Positions 1-5,420 of a stretch of DNA of 6,782 nucleotides are shown one piece after another. The position numbers and the translations under genes are program-made. Origin of the DNA: an uncultured Oscillibacter sp. (lineage in GTDB: Bacteria > Bacillota > Clostridia > Oscillospirales > Oscillospiraceae); NCBI GenBank assembly GCA_905233795.1, contig CAJOFP010000081.1:1-6782 (forward strand), read 5' to 3'. Below the pieces are notes generated by a model, which had not been told where the DNA came from, did no database searches, and saw only the letters and a list, made by a program, of their open reading frames with translations. Position 1 is the first letter of the stretch. Each line of letters starts with the position of its first letter.

Positions 1-747
1 CGGTTCGCGCAGATTTCCCCGGCGGTATTATTTCAATTAAATTCTCTGGTGCGGGACGGGGCGAAAATCTGTCTGATTTCGCGTCACGCGCCGGCGTTTT
101 TCACGGCGCAGTTACACGCGCTTGTCTTACACGTTCCCATGATTGTCATGGACGGCGCGGCATTATATGATCCGAATGAGAATCGCTATTTATATACGGA
201 AAAAATCCGGGAATCGGACGCTGAAAGATTGATAAAGCGTCTGAATGATTTAAATTTAAGCTATTTTATTTATACGGTCCACCGGAAAAAAACCTGTATT
301 TTTCATCGCGGGATATTGCGCGAAAACGAGCGGGAAGTTTTGAATCAGTTGCGGCGCAGTCCATATAGAGACTATTTAAACGAGGATATATACGCCCCGG
401 ATGAGATTATATATATAAAAATTATTGATCAGGATTTCGCAATCAACCGGCTGAAAAAGCGGCTGTATACGTTTATCCAAGGCGGCGGCCTGCGTTCGTC
501 CGTACAGGTTCAAACAGGCGTTCCCGGCGTCAGCGGGTTATATATTTACTCGAAAAAGGCGACGATTCAAAACGCGGAAGAGCGTGTGACGCGGCTTTTG
601 CGTATGGAAAATCCGGCTGTGATTCCCGAAGAGATTTTCCCGTCCGCCGGGTATCGTTCGGAACACGACGCGATTCATTTATTAACGCGTCTGCGCGACC
701 GTTACGCGCCGATTTTCGCGCCGAATATCCGACGGACAGGAAAATAA
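1..747 (+). CDS. HAD superfamily (Cof-type) hydrolase-like protein, 5' end missing
   Basis: The reading frame is open from the first base, so the gene starts before the window; a GTG at 49 is internal. 248 residues are visible. Near the left edge a segment with residues DGAKICLISRHA (about 19-30) followed by MDGAALYD (about 50-57) matches the pattern after HAD motif II in Cof-like phosphatases (usual form: Gly-x-x-hydrophobic-Ser/Thr-Gly-Arg, then a Pro-x-hydrophobic-x-x-Asn/Asp-Gly-Ala strand). The middle (about 60-165) would be the cap domain. A Ser-Lys-Lys at about 184-186 may supply the motif III lysine. The expected motif IV (Gly-Asp-x-x-Asn-Asp) is not present; the best counterpart is GYRSEHD at about 217-223, followed by a Leu-Leu helix as in the family. 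The catalytic motif I (Asp-x-Asp) lies outside the window. The family normally removes phosphate from small metabolites in the cytoplasm, but the altered motif IV makes activity uncertain. It ends 18 bp from the convergent lipoprotein gene. Confidence 0.7.
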   Translation, partial: RFAQISPAVLFQLNSLVRDGAKICLISRHAPAFFTAQLHALVLHVPMIVMDGAALYDPNENRYLYTEKIRESDAERLIKRLNDLNLSYFIYTVHRKKTCIFHRGILRENEREVLNQLRRSPYRDYLNEDIYAPDEIIYIKIIDQDFAINRLKKRLYTFIQGGGLRSSVQVQTGVPGVSGLYIYSKKATIQNAEERVTRLLRMENPAVIPEEIFPSAGYRSEHDAIHLLTRLRDRYAPIFAPNIRRTGK

Positions 748-767
748 AATTTATATATATTTATTTT
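741..767. terminator. AT-only inverted repeat at a convergent gene junction (possible bidirectional terminator)
   Basis: Arms AAAATAAA (741-748) and TTTATTTT (760-767) are perfect reverse complements around an 11-base AT loop. The dyad covers the TAA of the HAD-like gene (745-747) and reaches the stop of the opposing gene (766-768). With no GC pairs it would be a weak hairpin, but the A/T tracts would give a U-run on either strand. Terminator function is inferred from position only. Confidence 0.35.
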
Positions 768-1905
768 ATGATTCTGAAACGGTAATAATAACGCGCTGAT
801 AATGTTTCAGCGTGTGTTCGCCGTCGTCCTGTACTTCCACAATCATATGAATAGTGTTTCCGGCTTGGGCGTCCTCCGGGACGGTGAAAGACATTTCCGC
901 CTGATCCGCGCCGTTGATTGAAATTGTGTCCGTCGGTTCGCCGTCGGACAAATCCCGCGTCAAATCCAGTAATAAACCGGCGGAATCGTCGGGTATAATT
1001 TCGTTTTGAAATTCCGTATCCTGATAAGTGTCGGCCTCGAAATAACGCCACCAGCGGTAAGATAAAAGATCGCCGTCCTGATCTTCGCCCACGGCTGTTA
1101 ATATAATATTTTCACCGGGCGCGGCGGTTATATCAATGCCCTGCGTGACGCTGACGGTCGGCGCGTGATTGACTTGGGAATCATCGTCCGTCAGACACCA
1201 GTCCACGCGGGCCGCGAAATCGTTTTGAATATCCGTAAACCAGCGCGAGAGCGTATATTGGGCTTCATAGCGTTGGGAATAGGGATTATAATCCACGACG
1301 GTATTTTTATATAATTTTTCGCCGTCCTGTCCGAAGCGTCCGCCCCAGCCGCCGTATGACGGATTTTCCATACTTCTCAGCCCGGTATCTAATAAATAGA
1401 AAAACGACGGGGAATCGCCCTCGGATATAAAATCATATTGATTATAATTGGGATTGCTTTTTAAATAATCATCTGTGCCGCGCTGTTCGTCGTACAATTC
1501 GCCTTCTATTATTTTACCGTCGCCCATAAGCGCGTAATAATCCATTAAAGGTCCTTTTTCATCTACAAGATTTGGGAAGCACCAGTCCGCTTTCAGCGTA
1601 TTATTCAACTCGTCCGAGTGGAACTGCCACGCATACGCGAAGTGCCAGAAATTCGATCTGTCGTTGATAATATATAAATCCGGCCAGTTCTGCGCGATAT
1701 AATCGCCGTAACTCTCATCCTGATCTAAAATAATATATATCACAAGTTTTTGATTGATTTTATCCTGAATCTCCCGCCATTGATCCGTGTCTTTATATTC
1801 TTCTTCGATAGATTTTAACGCCCGCGCCGTGGTATTCGTACCGCCCCACGTCTGGACGTATAAAGTCCGGGGATCGTCGTCTAAAAATAATTCTTTTAAA
1901 AACAT
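766..1905 (-). CDS. 3' piece of the broken Sde182-type gene: rest of hydrolase-like domain plus Ig-like domain
   Basis: This frame has 379 codons from an ATG at 1905, which is probably not a natural start: it lies inside the gene and has no good ribosome binding site. Family landmarks in order are DDDPRTLYVQTWGGTN (about 9-24), YIILDQDESYGDYI (57-70), the GDSPSFFYLLDTGL segment (163-176), GGWGGRFG (185-192) and NDFAARVDWC (228-237). The C-terminal part (about 248-379) is the Ig-like domain that usually ends these proteins, with HAPTVSV, DQDGD (275-279), YRWWRYFE (283-290) and EVQDDG (357-362). The domain is complete to the stop at 766-768. On its own this piece lacks a signal peptide and the metal-binding DGEVDD motif, so it should not be functional unless joined to the upstream half. 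Confidence 0.8.
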   Translation of the reverse strand: MFLKELFLDDDPRTLYVQTWGGTNTTARALKSIEEEYKDTDQWREIQDKINQKLVIYIILDQDESYGDYIAQNWPDLYIINDRSNFWHFAYAWQFHSDELNNTLKADWCFPNLVDEKGPLMDYYALMGDGKIIEGELYDEQRGTDDYLKSNPNYNQYDFISEGDSPSFFYLLDTGLRSMENPSYGGWGGRFGQDGEKLYKNTVVDYNPYSQRYEAQYTLSRWFTDIQNDFAARVDWCLTDDDSQVNHAPTVSVTQGIDITAAPGENIILTAVGEDQDGDLLSYRWWRYFEADTYQDTEFQNEIIPDDSAGLLLDLTRDLSDGEPTDTISINGADQAEMSFTVPEDAQAGNTIHMIVEVQDDGEHTLKHYQRVIITVSES

Positions 1906-2404
1906 TCCCGATACGCGTCACGGATTTTAAATATTCCGGCTCCGGGTATTCCGGATCATGCGATTTTAAATTATCATAAACTTTTTCATACGCGTCCAGA
2001 AAATCATAAATCCATTGCGTACCGGTCCACCGGAACGGCTCAACGCCGTTTTCCTCATCCCCGGCGTAGTGATACATGGAACTTGTCAGCACGATTCCGG
2101 CAATATCCATGTCATTGGCGTATAACAAAGCGCGAATGACGGAATCCCGGTCATCGACTTCGCCGTCCGTGGTAATCACAGTCCGGGCCTTTTCCTGTTT
2201 TGTGGACGTGACAATCTCACTGGCGTCCGGTTCTTCCGGCGTCTCCCCGGATTCGCTTTCCGCCGCGTCAACGGGATTCGCGTCCTCCGTTATCCGGTCA
2301 TTTTCCGACGCGTTATCCGGCGGCGTTCCCGCGGATTGACAGCCCGCCAACAGCGAGACAAGCAATGCCGCCGTCAGGATATACGCAAGCGTCTTTTTCA
2401 TCAT
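1793..2404 (-). CDS. 5' piece of the broken Sde182-type lipoprotein gene
   Basis: From the ATG at 2404 this frame encodes 203 residues. Three ATGs sit close together (2410, 2404, 2401). The GGAGGA at 2411-2416 touches the first but is 6 bases from the second, so 2404 is preferred. The signal peptide is Lys-rich, then hydrophobic, ending in the lipobox LLAGC; Cys22 would be the lipidated residue. Residues about 23-70 form a Ser/Asp/Glu/Pro-rich linker typical of lipoproteins. The catalytic-type motif TTDGEVDDRDS follows (Asp80, Asp84 and Asp85 as likely metal ligands, as in nucleoside hydrolases), then a strand GIVLTSSMYHY and a helix around DAYEKVYDNL with HDPEYPEPEYL, all characteristic of the family. 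After Ile-Gly-Asn (about residue 167) the last 36 or so codons are out of frame and have no family resemblance. Confidence 0.8.
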   Translation of the reverse strand: MMKKTLAYILTAALLVSLLAGCQSAGTPPDNASENDRITEDANPVDAAESESGETPEEPDASEIVTSTKQEKARTVITTDGEVDDRDSVIRALLYANDMDIAGIVLTSSMYHYAGDEENGVEPFRWTGTQWIYDFLDAYEKVYDNLKSHDPEYPEPEYLKSVTRIGNVFKRIIFRRRSPDFIRPDVGRYEYHGAGVKIYRRRI

Positions 2405-2410
2405 CTTCAT

Positions 2411-2416
2411 TCCTCC
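2411..2416 (-). promoter_or_regulatory. Ribosome binding site deciding the lipoprotein start
   Basis: The minus strand reads GGAGGA here. It is 6 bases from the ATG at 2404, but directly abuts the ATG at 2410, which therefore is a poor start. Confidence 0.75.
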
Positions 2417-2426
2417 CGCGAATTAA

Positions 2427-2456
2427 ATTATAATATATTATATAATATATTATAAT
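2427..2456. repeat. 30-bp perfect AT-only palindrome
   Basis: The left half ATTATAATATATTAT (2427-2441) is followed directly by its exact reverse complement (2442-2456), with no loop. It contains TATAAT in both orientations. It lies 10 bases upstream of the lipoprotein ribosome binding site and spans the expected transcription start of the candidate leftward promoter, so it would form the first part of the mRNA leader or act as an operator. Function is inferred from position. Confidence 0.85.
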
Positions 2457-2460
2457 CAAT

Positions 2461-2490
2461 ATAATAACAGACATAATATATATCTGTCAA
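2461..2490 (-). promoter_or_regulatory. Candidate promoter for the lipoprotein gene, with a dyad in the spacer
   Basis: On the minus strand a perfect -35 TTGACA (2485-2490) is followed after 18 bases by TATTAT (2461-2466), preceded by TGT, an extended -10. The spacer is almost filled by an inverted repeat with arms ACAGA/TCTGT (2467-2471 and 2483-2487), which is a typical place for a repressor operator. The predicted start falls at about 2453, inside the 30-bp palindrome. The sequence elements are seen; activity is inferred. Confidence 0.55.
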
Positions 2491-2530
2491 TCTTTTCCGC
2501 TGAAATACATTCGCCTCATGGAAACGCGGC

Positions 2531-2559
2531 TTGTAAATTCCGCGCCATTATGTTATTAT
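2531..2559 (+). promoter_or_regulatory. Candidate promoter for the phosphodiesterase gene
   Basis: TTGTAA (2531-2536), a 17-base spacer and TATTAT (2554-2559) preceded by TGT (extended -10) form a plausible vegetative promoter about 85 bases before the ATG at 2644. Two TATAAT hexamers nearer the gene (2607-2612, 2617-2622) lack a good -35. In such AT-rich DNA -10 matches are common by chance, so the choice is tentative. Confidence 0.4.
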
Positions 2560-2577
2560 AATAAATTATTATAATAA
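2553..2577. repeat. Tandem pair of a 12-bp palindrome
   Basis: TTATTATAATAA occurs at 2553-2564 and again at 2566-2577, separated by one A. The unit is its own reverse complement, so the pair is both a direct and an inverted repeat with 13-bp period. Related shorter copies (TATAATAA 2607-2614 and TTATAATAA 2616-2624) recur just before the phosphodiesterase gene. It overlaps the candidate rightward -10, so it could be an operator for a dimeric regulator or simply AT-rich drift. Confidence 0.7.
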
Positions 2578-2643
2578 AATCGTAAATTGCGCCGGGCGGA
2601 TGAAAATATAATAAATTATAATAAAAAGAAAGAAGATGATGAA

Positions 2644-4419
2644 ATGGCAAAGACAGAAAATCGCAAGGATAAAATAAAAATGAAAATACCTGTATTTTCG
2701 CTTGCGCCGGAAATATTAAAATACCAGATTGTTACAAAAATAGCGTTGGCGGTGTTACTTGCGACGGTTCGTCAAATCGCGCTTGCGCTGTTGCATTCCA
2801 CGGGACGCGTCGCCCTCAGCAGCGGGGATTATAAATTTTTATTTACCACTTGGCAGGGTCCGTTGATTATTATTTTATTTCTCACGGTTTCGTTTTTTTA
2901 TGTCTGCATTGATTTAAACGTCAAAATTTTATACAGCGGAAACGCGCTGGAGGGCGTATCGGAACCCGTATGGCATACGATTCAACGCGCAATGAAAGCG
3001 CTCCCGAAATTTTTTAATATACACGGTCTTGGCGTCGTTTTATATATTATATTAATTTCGCCCATTGTAAGCATGGGATTGAATGTTTCGCTGACGAAAA
3101 ATTTAAAAATTCCGAATTTTATCACATCCGTGATTGATGCGACGCCGCTTTATCACGCGATTTATATTGTCCTGATTTTCATTTTCACGGCGATTGGAAT
3201 CTTTCATATATTTGTCCTGCATGGCGTTCTCTTGGATGAACTTTCCATCCGCCAGTCCCGCAAACAGTCCTCATTTTTAATTAGAAAGCGCTGGAAAAAT
3301 TTCATGTGGGAGAATATAAAATATTTTTTAAAAATGGCGGCGCTGGCCGTTTTAGGCGTTACGCTCTTTCTCGTACTGCCGCTGACGGTTCTGGAAAGCC
3401 TGTCATTGGAAATATTTACAAAGCGTTTTCTGACAATCCTGATTTTTCTGTCAGGCGTTTCGGCCTCCGGTTTTATTTCTCTGTTTATCACGCCGCTTTA
3501 TGTTTTACGGGTTACGCGCCTCTATCGCGTTTATCTGGAAGGCCGTCCCGTTTCCGTTCCGGCGCGGCGCGTCCGGAAAAAATATTTGCTTTTCTTGGGG
3601 ATTTGCGCGATCTGGATTCCCTCTTGTGTCGCCCTGTCCTCGCTGAGCGCGCAAAATTTTGATATTTTATTTCCGGCGGAGATTACAACGCGTATTATCG
3701 CGCACCGGGCGGGCGGCAATGAGGGGACGGAAAACACGGTATCGGGATTAAACGCGGCTGTCGATCTCGGCGCGTTCGGCTCTGAAATCGACATACAGCG
3801 GACATCCGACGGCTATTACATCGTCAATCATGATTCGACGTTTTCGCGGACAACCGGGAAAAAACGCGCTCCGTCAAATATGACTTTGTCAGAGATTAAA
3901 AAATTACGCGTACAGAACAGCGATGATCCGGTCGCCACGCTGGAAGAAATGCTGGAAGCGTCCAAAGATCGTATTGTTTTATTTATAGAACTGAAAGGCG
4001 CGACCGCTGATCGCCAAATGTGTGACGACGCAGTGAAAATCATTCGGGATATGGACATGACGGAACAAGCCGTTTTGATTTCTTTAAAATATGATTTAAT
4101 TGATTATATCGAAAGCGTTTATCCTGAAATCCAAACCGGCTATCTGACGTTTTTATCTTATGGCGACACTATGCGGCTTTCCTGCGATTATCTGGGACTG
4201 GAAGAGGAATCCGCGACGGGCTCCGCGATCAACGCCGTTCATAATCAGGGCAAAAAAGTCATGGTCTGGACCCCGAATACGACTTCCGCGCAAGAACATT
4301 TTCTTATATCAGCGGCGGACGCGATTATTACGGATAATATCAGACAGGCGAATGAACGGATAGAAACTCTGGAAAAAAGAAATGATCTGGAACGGATTCT
4401 GTCCAAATTTTTTAAATAA
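2644..4419 (+). CDS. Membrane-anchored glycerophosphodiester phosphodiesterase (GDPD with GDPDase membrane domain)
   Basis: The protein has 591 residues from the ATG at 2644. A TTG at 2587 would add 19 residues but has no ribosome binding site; the purine-rich AAAGAAAGAAG before 2644 is weak but better placed. Residues 1-340 form a membrane region with about seven hydrophobic segments (near 29-50, 72-94, 128-149, 171-196, 228-250, 261-287, 313-334). Lys/Arg cluster before the first segment and in alternate loops, so the C-terminal enzyme domain should face outside. Residues about 350-580 are a GDPD domain: HRAG (His354, Arg355), ENT (Glu363, Asn364), EID (Glu381, Asp383), NHD (His396), ELKG and the late VWTPN and ADAIITDN motifs. 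All the usual catalytic and metal-binding residues are present. The family splits glycerophosphodiesters into glycerol 3-phosphate and an alcohol; here lipid headgroups or lipoteichoic-acid-type polymers are plausible substrates, by inference. The gene stands alone, diverging from the lipoprotein gene. Confidence 0.93.
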   Translation: MAKTENRKDKIKMKIPVFSLAPEILKYQIVTKIALAVLLATVRQIALALLHSTGRVALSSGDYKFLFTTWQGPLIIILFLTVSFFYVCIDLNVKILYSGNALEGVSEPVWHTIQRAMKALPKFFNIHGLGVVLYIILISPIVSMGLNVSLTKNLKIPNFITSVIDATPLYHAIYIVLIFIFTAIGIFHIFVLHGVLLDELSIRQSRKQSSFLIRKRWKNFMWENIKYFLKMAALAVLGVTLFLVLPLTVLESLSLEIFTKRFLTILIFLSGVSASGFISLFITPLYVLRVTRLYRVYLEGRPVSVPARRVRKKYLLFLGICAIWIPSCVALSSLSAQNFDILFPAEITTRIIAHRAGGNEGTENTVSGLNAAVDLGAFGSEIDIQRTSDGYYIVNHDSTFSRTTGKKRAPSNMTLSEIKKLRVQNSDDPVATLEEMLEASKDRIVLFIELKGATADRQMCDDAVKIIRDMDMTEQAVLISLKYDLIDYIESVYPEIQTGYLTFLSYGDTMRLSCDYLGLEEESATGSAINAVHNQGKKVMVWTPNTTSAQEHFLISAADAIITDNIRQANERIETLEKRNDLERILSKFFK

Positions 4420-4446
4420 ATATAACGCGTCTTTATTTTATTATAT

Positions 4447-4476
4447 TTATTTATATTATTTATATTATATAAATAA
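4447..4476. terminator. AT-only inverted repeat at a convergent junction (possible bidirectional terminator)
   Basis: TTATTTATAT (4447-4456) and ATATAAATAA (4467-4476) are perfect 10-base complementary arms around a 10-base AT loop. The structure lies 27 bases after the phosphodiesterase stop and covers the stop of the opposing CvpA-like gene (4465-4467). It parallels the dyad at 741-767 at the other convergent junction. There are no GC pairs, so termination strength is doubtful. Confidence 0.35.
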
Positions 4477-5391
4477 TGACAGAAACCGCGTGCCCCGCGC
4501 CTGTTCCGCGAGCCAGAAGAATCCCGCGTTTTTCGCCGCCCAGCCAACGGCCCAGAATATCAGCGCGCACTCGATCAGACCAAGCGCGGCGCCGCCCAGA
4601 CGATCCGCCTGTTTAATCAAAGGCAGTTTCGTCGCAAGCTGGAAAGTATTTTTAATAATCGTCAACGCCACGATGAAGCCGACCCAAAGCAAAGCCGTCA
4701 CAATCAGGCGCACATAACCCAATATACGAAGCTGAATCCCCCGTGTGATAATACGCCGCGCCGCGCTGACCGTATCGTTGACGGCGTCTCCCACCGCGCC
4801 GCCGGACGCCGCGTCCAGCGCGCTGTCAATGGCGTCTCCCACAACGCCGTCCCGCGCCGCGTCCAACGCCCGATTCGCCGCCGCGCCGACGGAATCCGAA
4901 TACTGTCCCGCGATTTCCCCCGCGTTTCGGACGGCCTGTCCGGCCTCGCTTTCATCCAGAGACGCAAGCGCGTTGTTGACCGCTTCGCCCAATCCGTTGT
5001 CCGCCGCGTCGGTGAACGCGTCCGTAATCGCCGCGCCCAAAACGCCGGATTGTTCCGCGTTATCCAGCTTGTCCAACAGTTCTTTCGGAGCGAGGCCGTT
5101 TAATTGTCTCACCGCTTCCAAAGAAATCTCCGTAAGATCCAAGCCGCCGCTTTCATAAGACCCGACCAGCGCGTCCACGACTTTCGGATAAATCAATTCC
5201 GTTACAGGGCCGCTCAGAGACGCGCCAATCGTCAACGCGGCCAAACCGGACAGCGCGATCACCAGAAACGGCGCCGCCATTTTATATAATCCGCGCATAA
5301 GCCCGTTGCAGGCGAAAGCCAGAAAGACAACCGCCGCCGCCAAATCCATCACAAACGAAACATCCGTCATTTTTTCAGCCAATCCGTCCAT
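4465..5391 (-). CDS. CvpA-like membrane protein with Ala/Asp/Gly-rich repeat insert
   Basis: 308 residues from the ATG at 5391, chosen because GGGGG (5400-5404) lies 8 bases upstream; an ATG at 5406 would overlap that site. The ends resemble the CvpA family. Segment 1 (about 15-35) runs into Gly-Leu-Met-Arg-Gly-Leu, like the Gly-x-x-Arg-Gly turn of CvpA, followed by segment 2 (about 39-60). Near the C-terminus are two more segments (about 226-247 and 266-288) around LPLIKQADRLGGAALGL, which matches the family's Leu-x-x-hydrophobic-x-x-x-Asp-Arg-hydrophobic-Gly-Gly-x-x-Gly pattern. Between the two pairs lies an insert of about 150 residues, mostly predicted outside, with repeats of the type G-x-A/V-G-D/E-A-I/V-x-x-A/T-L/V. 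Classical CvpA proteins are about 160 residues, so this is nearly double. CvpA is linked to colicin V production and envelope stress in Enterobacteria, but its molecular role is unclear. It is likely co-transcribed with the gene 29 bases upstream. CvpA membership is by pattern only. Confidence 0.75.
   Translation of the reverse strand: MDGLAEKMTDVSFVMDLAAAVVFLAFACNGLMRGLYKMAAPFLVIALSGLAALTIGASLSGPVTELIYPKVVDALVGSYESGGLDLTEISLEAVRQLNGLAPKELLDKLDNAEQSGVLGAAITDAFTDAADNGLGEAVNNALASLDESEAGQAVRNAGEIAGQYSDSVGAAANRALDAARDGVVGDAIDSALDAASGGAVGDAVNDTVSAARRIITRGIQLRILGYVRLIVTALLWVGFIVALTIIKNTFQLATKLPLIKQADRLGGAALGLIECALIFWAVGWAAKNAGFFWLAEQARGTRFLSLFI
4754..4990 (-). repeat. Degenerate repeats in the CvpA-like insert
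   Basis: Within the insert, two adjacent units of about 16 residues are clearest: DAARDGVVGDAIDSAL and DAASGGAVGDAVNDTV, which share nucleotide runs such as GTGGGAGACGCC. A weaker relative, DAADNGLGEAVNNAL, lies about 55 residues earlier. They predict short amphipathic helices rich in Ala and Asp. The repeat is diverged at DNA level, so it is older than the tandem duplication in the neighbouring gene. Confidence 0.6.
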
Positions 5392-5399
5392 GAATATAT

Positions 5400-5404
5400 C
5401 CCCC
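5400..5404 (-). promoter_or_regulatory. Ribosome binding site for the CvpA-like gene
   Basis: The minus strand reads GGGGG, 8 bases before the ATG at 5391 and within the 29-base gap after the upstream gene's stop. It decides the start in favour of 5391 over 5406. Confidence 0.6.
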
Positions 5405-5420
5405 ATTGAAAAATTTTATT

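Larger units (their letters stand above)
766..2404 (-). pseudogene. Sde182-type nucleoside-hydrolase-like lipoprotein (DUF1593), frameshifted with apparent internal deletion
   Basis: Two overlapping minus-strand frames together make one protein of the family annotated as 'cellulose-binding protein Sde182' or DUF1593. The order is lipoprotein signal, acidic linker, nucleoside-hydrolase-like domain beginning with DGEVDDR, and a C-terminal Ig-like domain. The first frame follows the family up to Ile-Gly-Asn (codons ending near 1904) and then becomes unrelated Arg-rich sequence. Family similarity resumes in the +1 frame at FLKELFLDDDPR (from about 1902). As I recall the family, a Gly/Ser/Glu-containing stretch of roughly 20 residues normally lies between these points and is missing, so this looks like a deletion not divisible by three rather than a one-base slip. 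The product would be a surface lipoprotein, possibly acting on a glycoside or nucleoside; the substrate is unknown. It could be a true pseudogene or an assembly/sequencing error. Codon use in both halves looks like the neighbours, so the break would be recent. Confidence 0.8.
2405..2643. other. Divergent AT-rich intergenic region
   Basis: About 240 bases between the start of the lipoprotein gene (leftward) and the start of the phosphodiesterase gene (rightward). Two very AT-rich blocks (about 2421-2485 and 2550-2640) flank a more mixed middle (2490-2546). It holds a 30-bp perfect palindrome, candidate promoters in both directions, a dyad in one promoter spacer and a tandem palindrome, each listed separately. 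A GC-rich mini-stem (CGCGG 2525-2529 with CCGCG 2540-2544, 10-base loop) sits on the candidate rightward -35. No RNA gene is recognisable. Confidence 0.8.

Noticed and set aside
1890..1910. Programmed ribosomal frameshifting joining the two Sde182 halves
   Set aside because: The shift needed is +1 (or -2). The T-TTA-AAA heptamer here is in the downstream frame and would serve a -1 slip the wrong way, and family sequence also appears to be missing at the joint.
2076..2339. Plus-strand open frame of 87 codons inside the lipoprotein gene
   Set aside because: It is antisense to a clear family match and its Ser/Ala-rich composition mirrors the linker on the other strand.
2427..2577. AT-rich palindromes as a replication origin or CRISPR array
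   Set aside because: No DnaA-box cluster, no dnaA-type gene and no regularly spaced repeats with unique spacers are present.
4704..5158. Open frames on both strands overlapping the CvpA-like insert
   Set aside because: They arise from the repetitive GCG-rich coding sequence; neither has a ribosome binding site or a recognisable domain.
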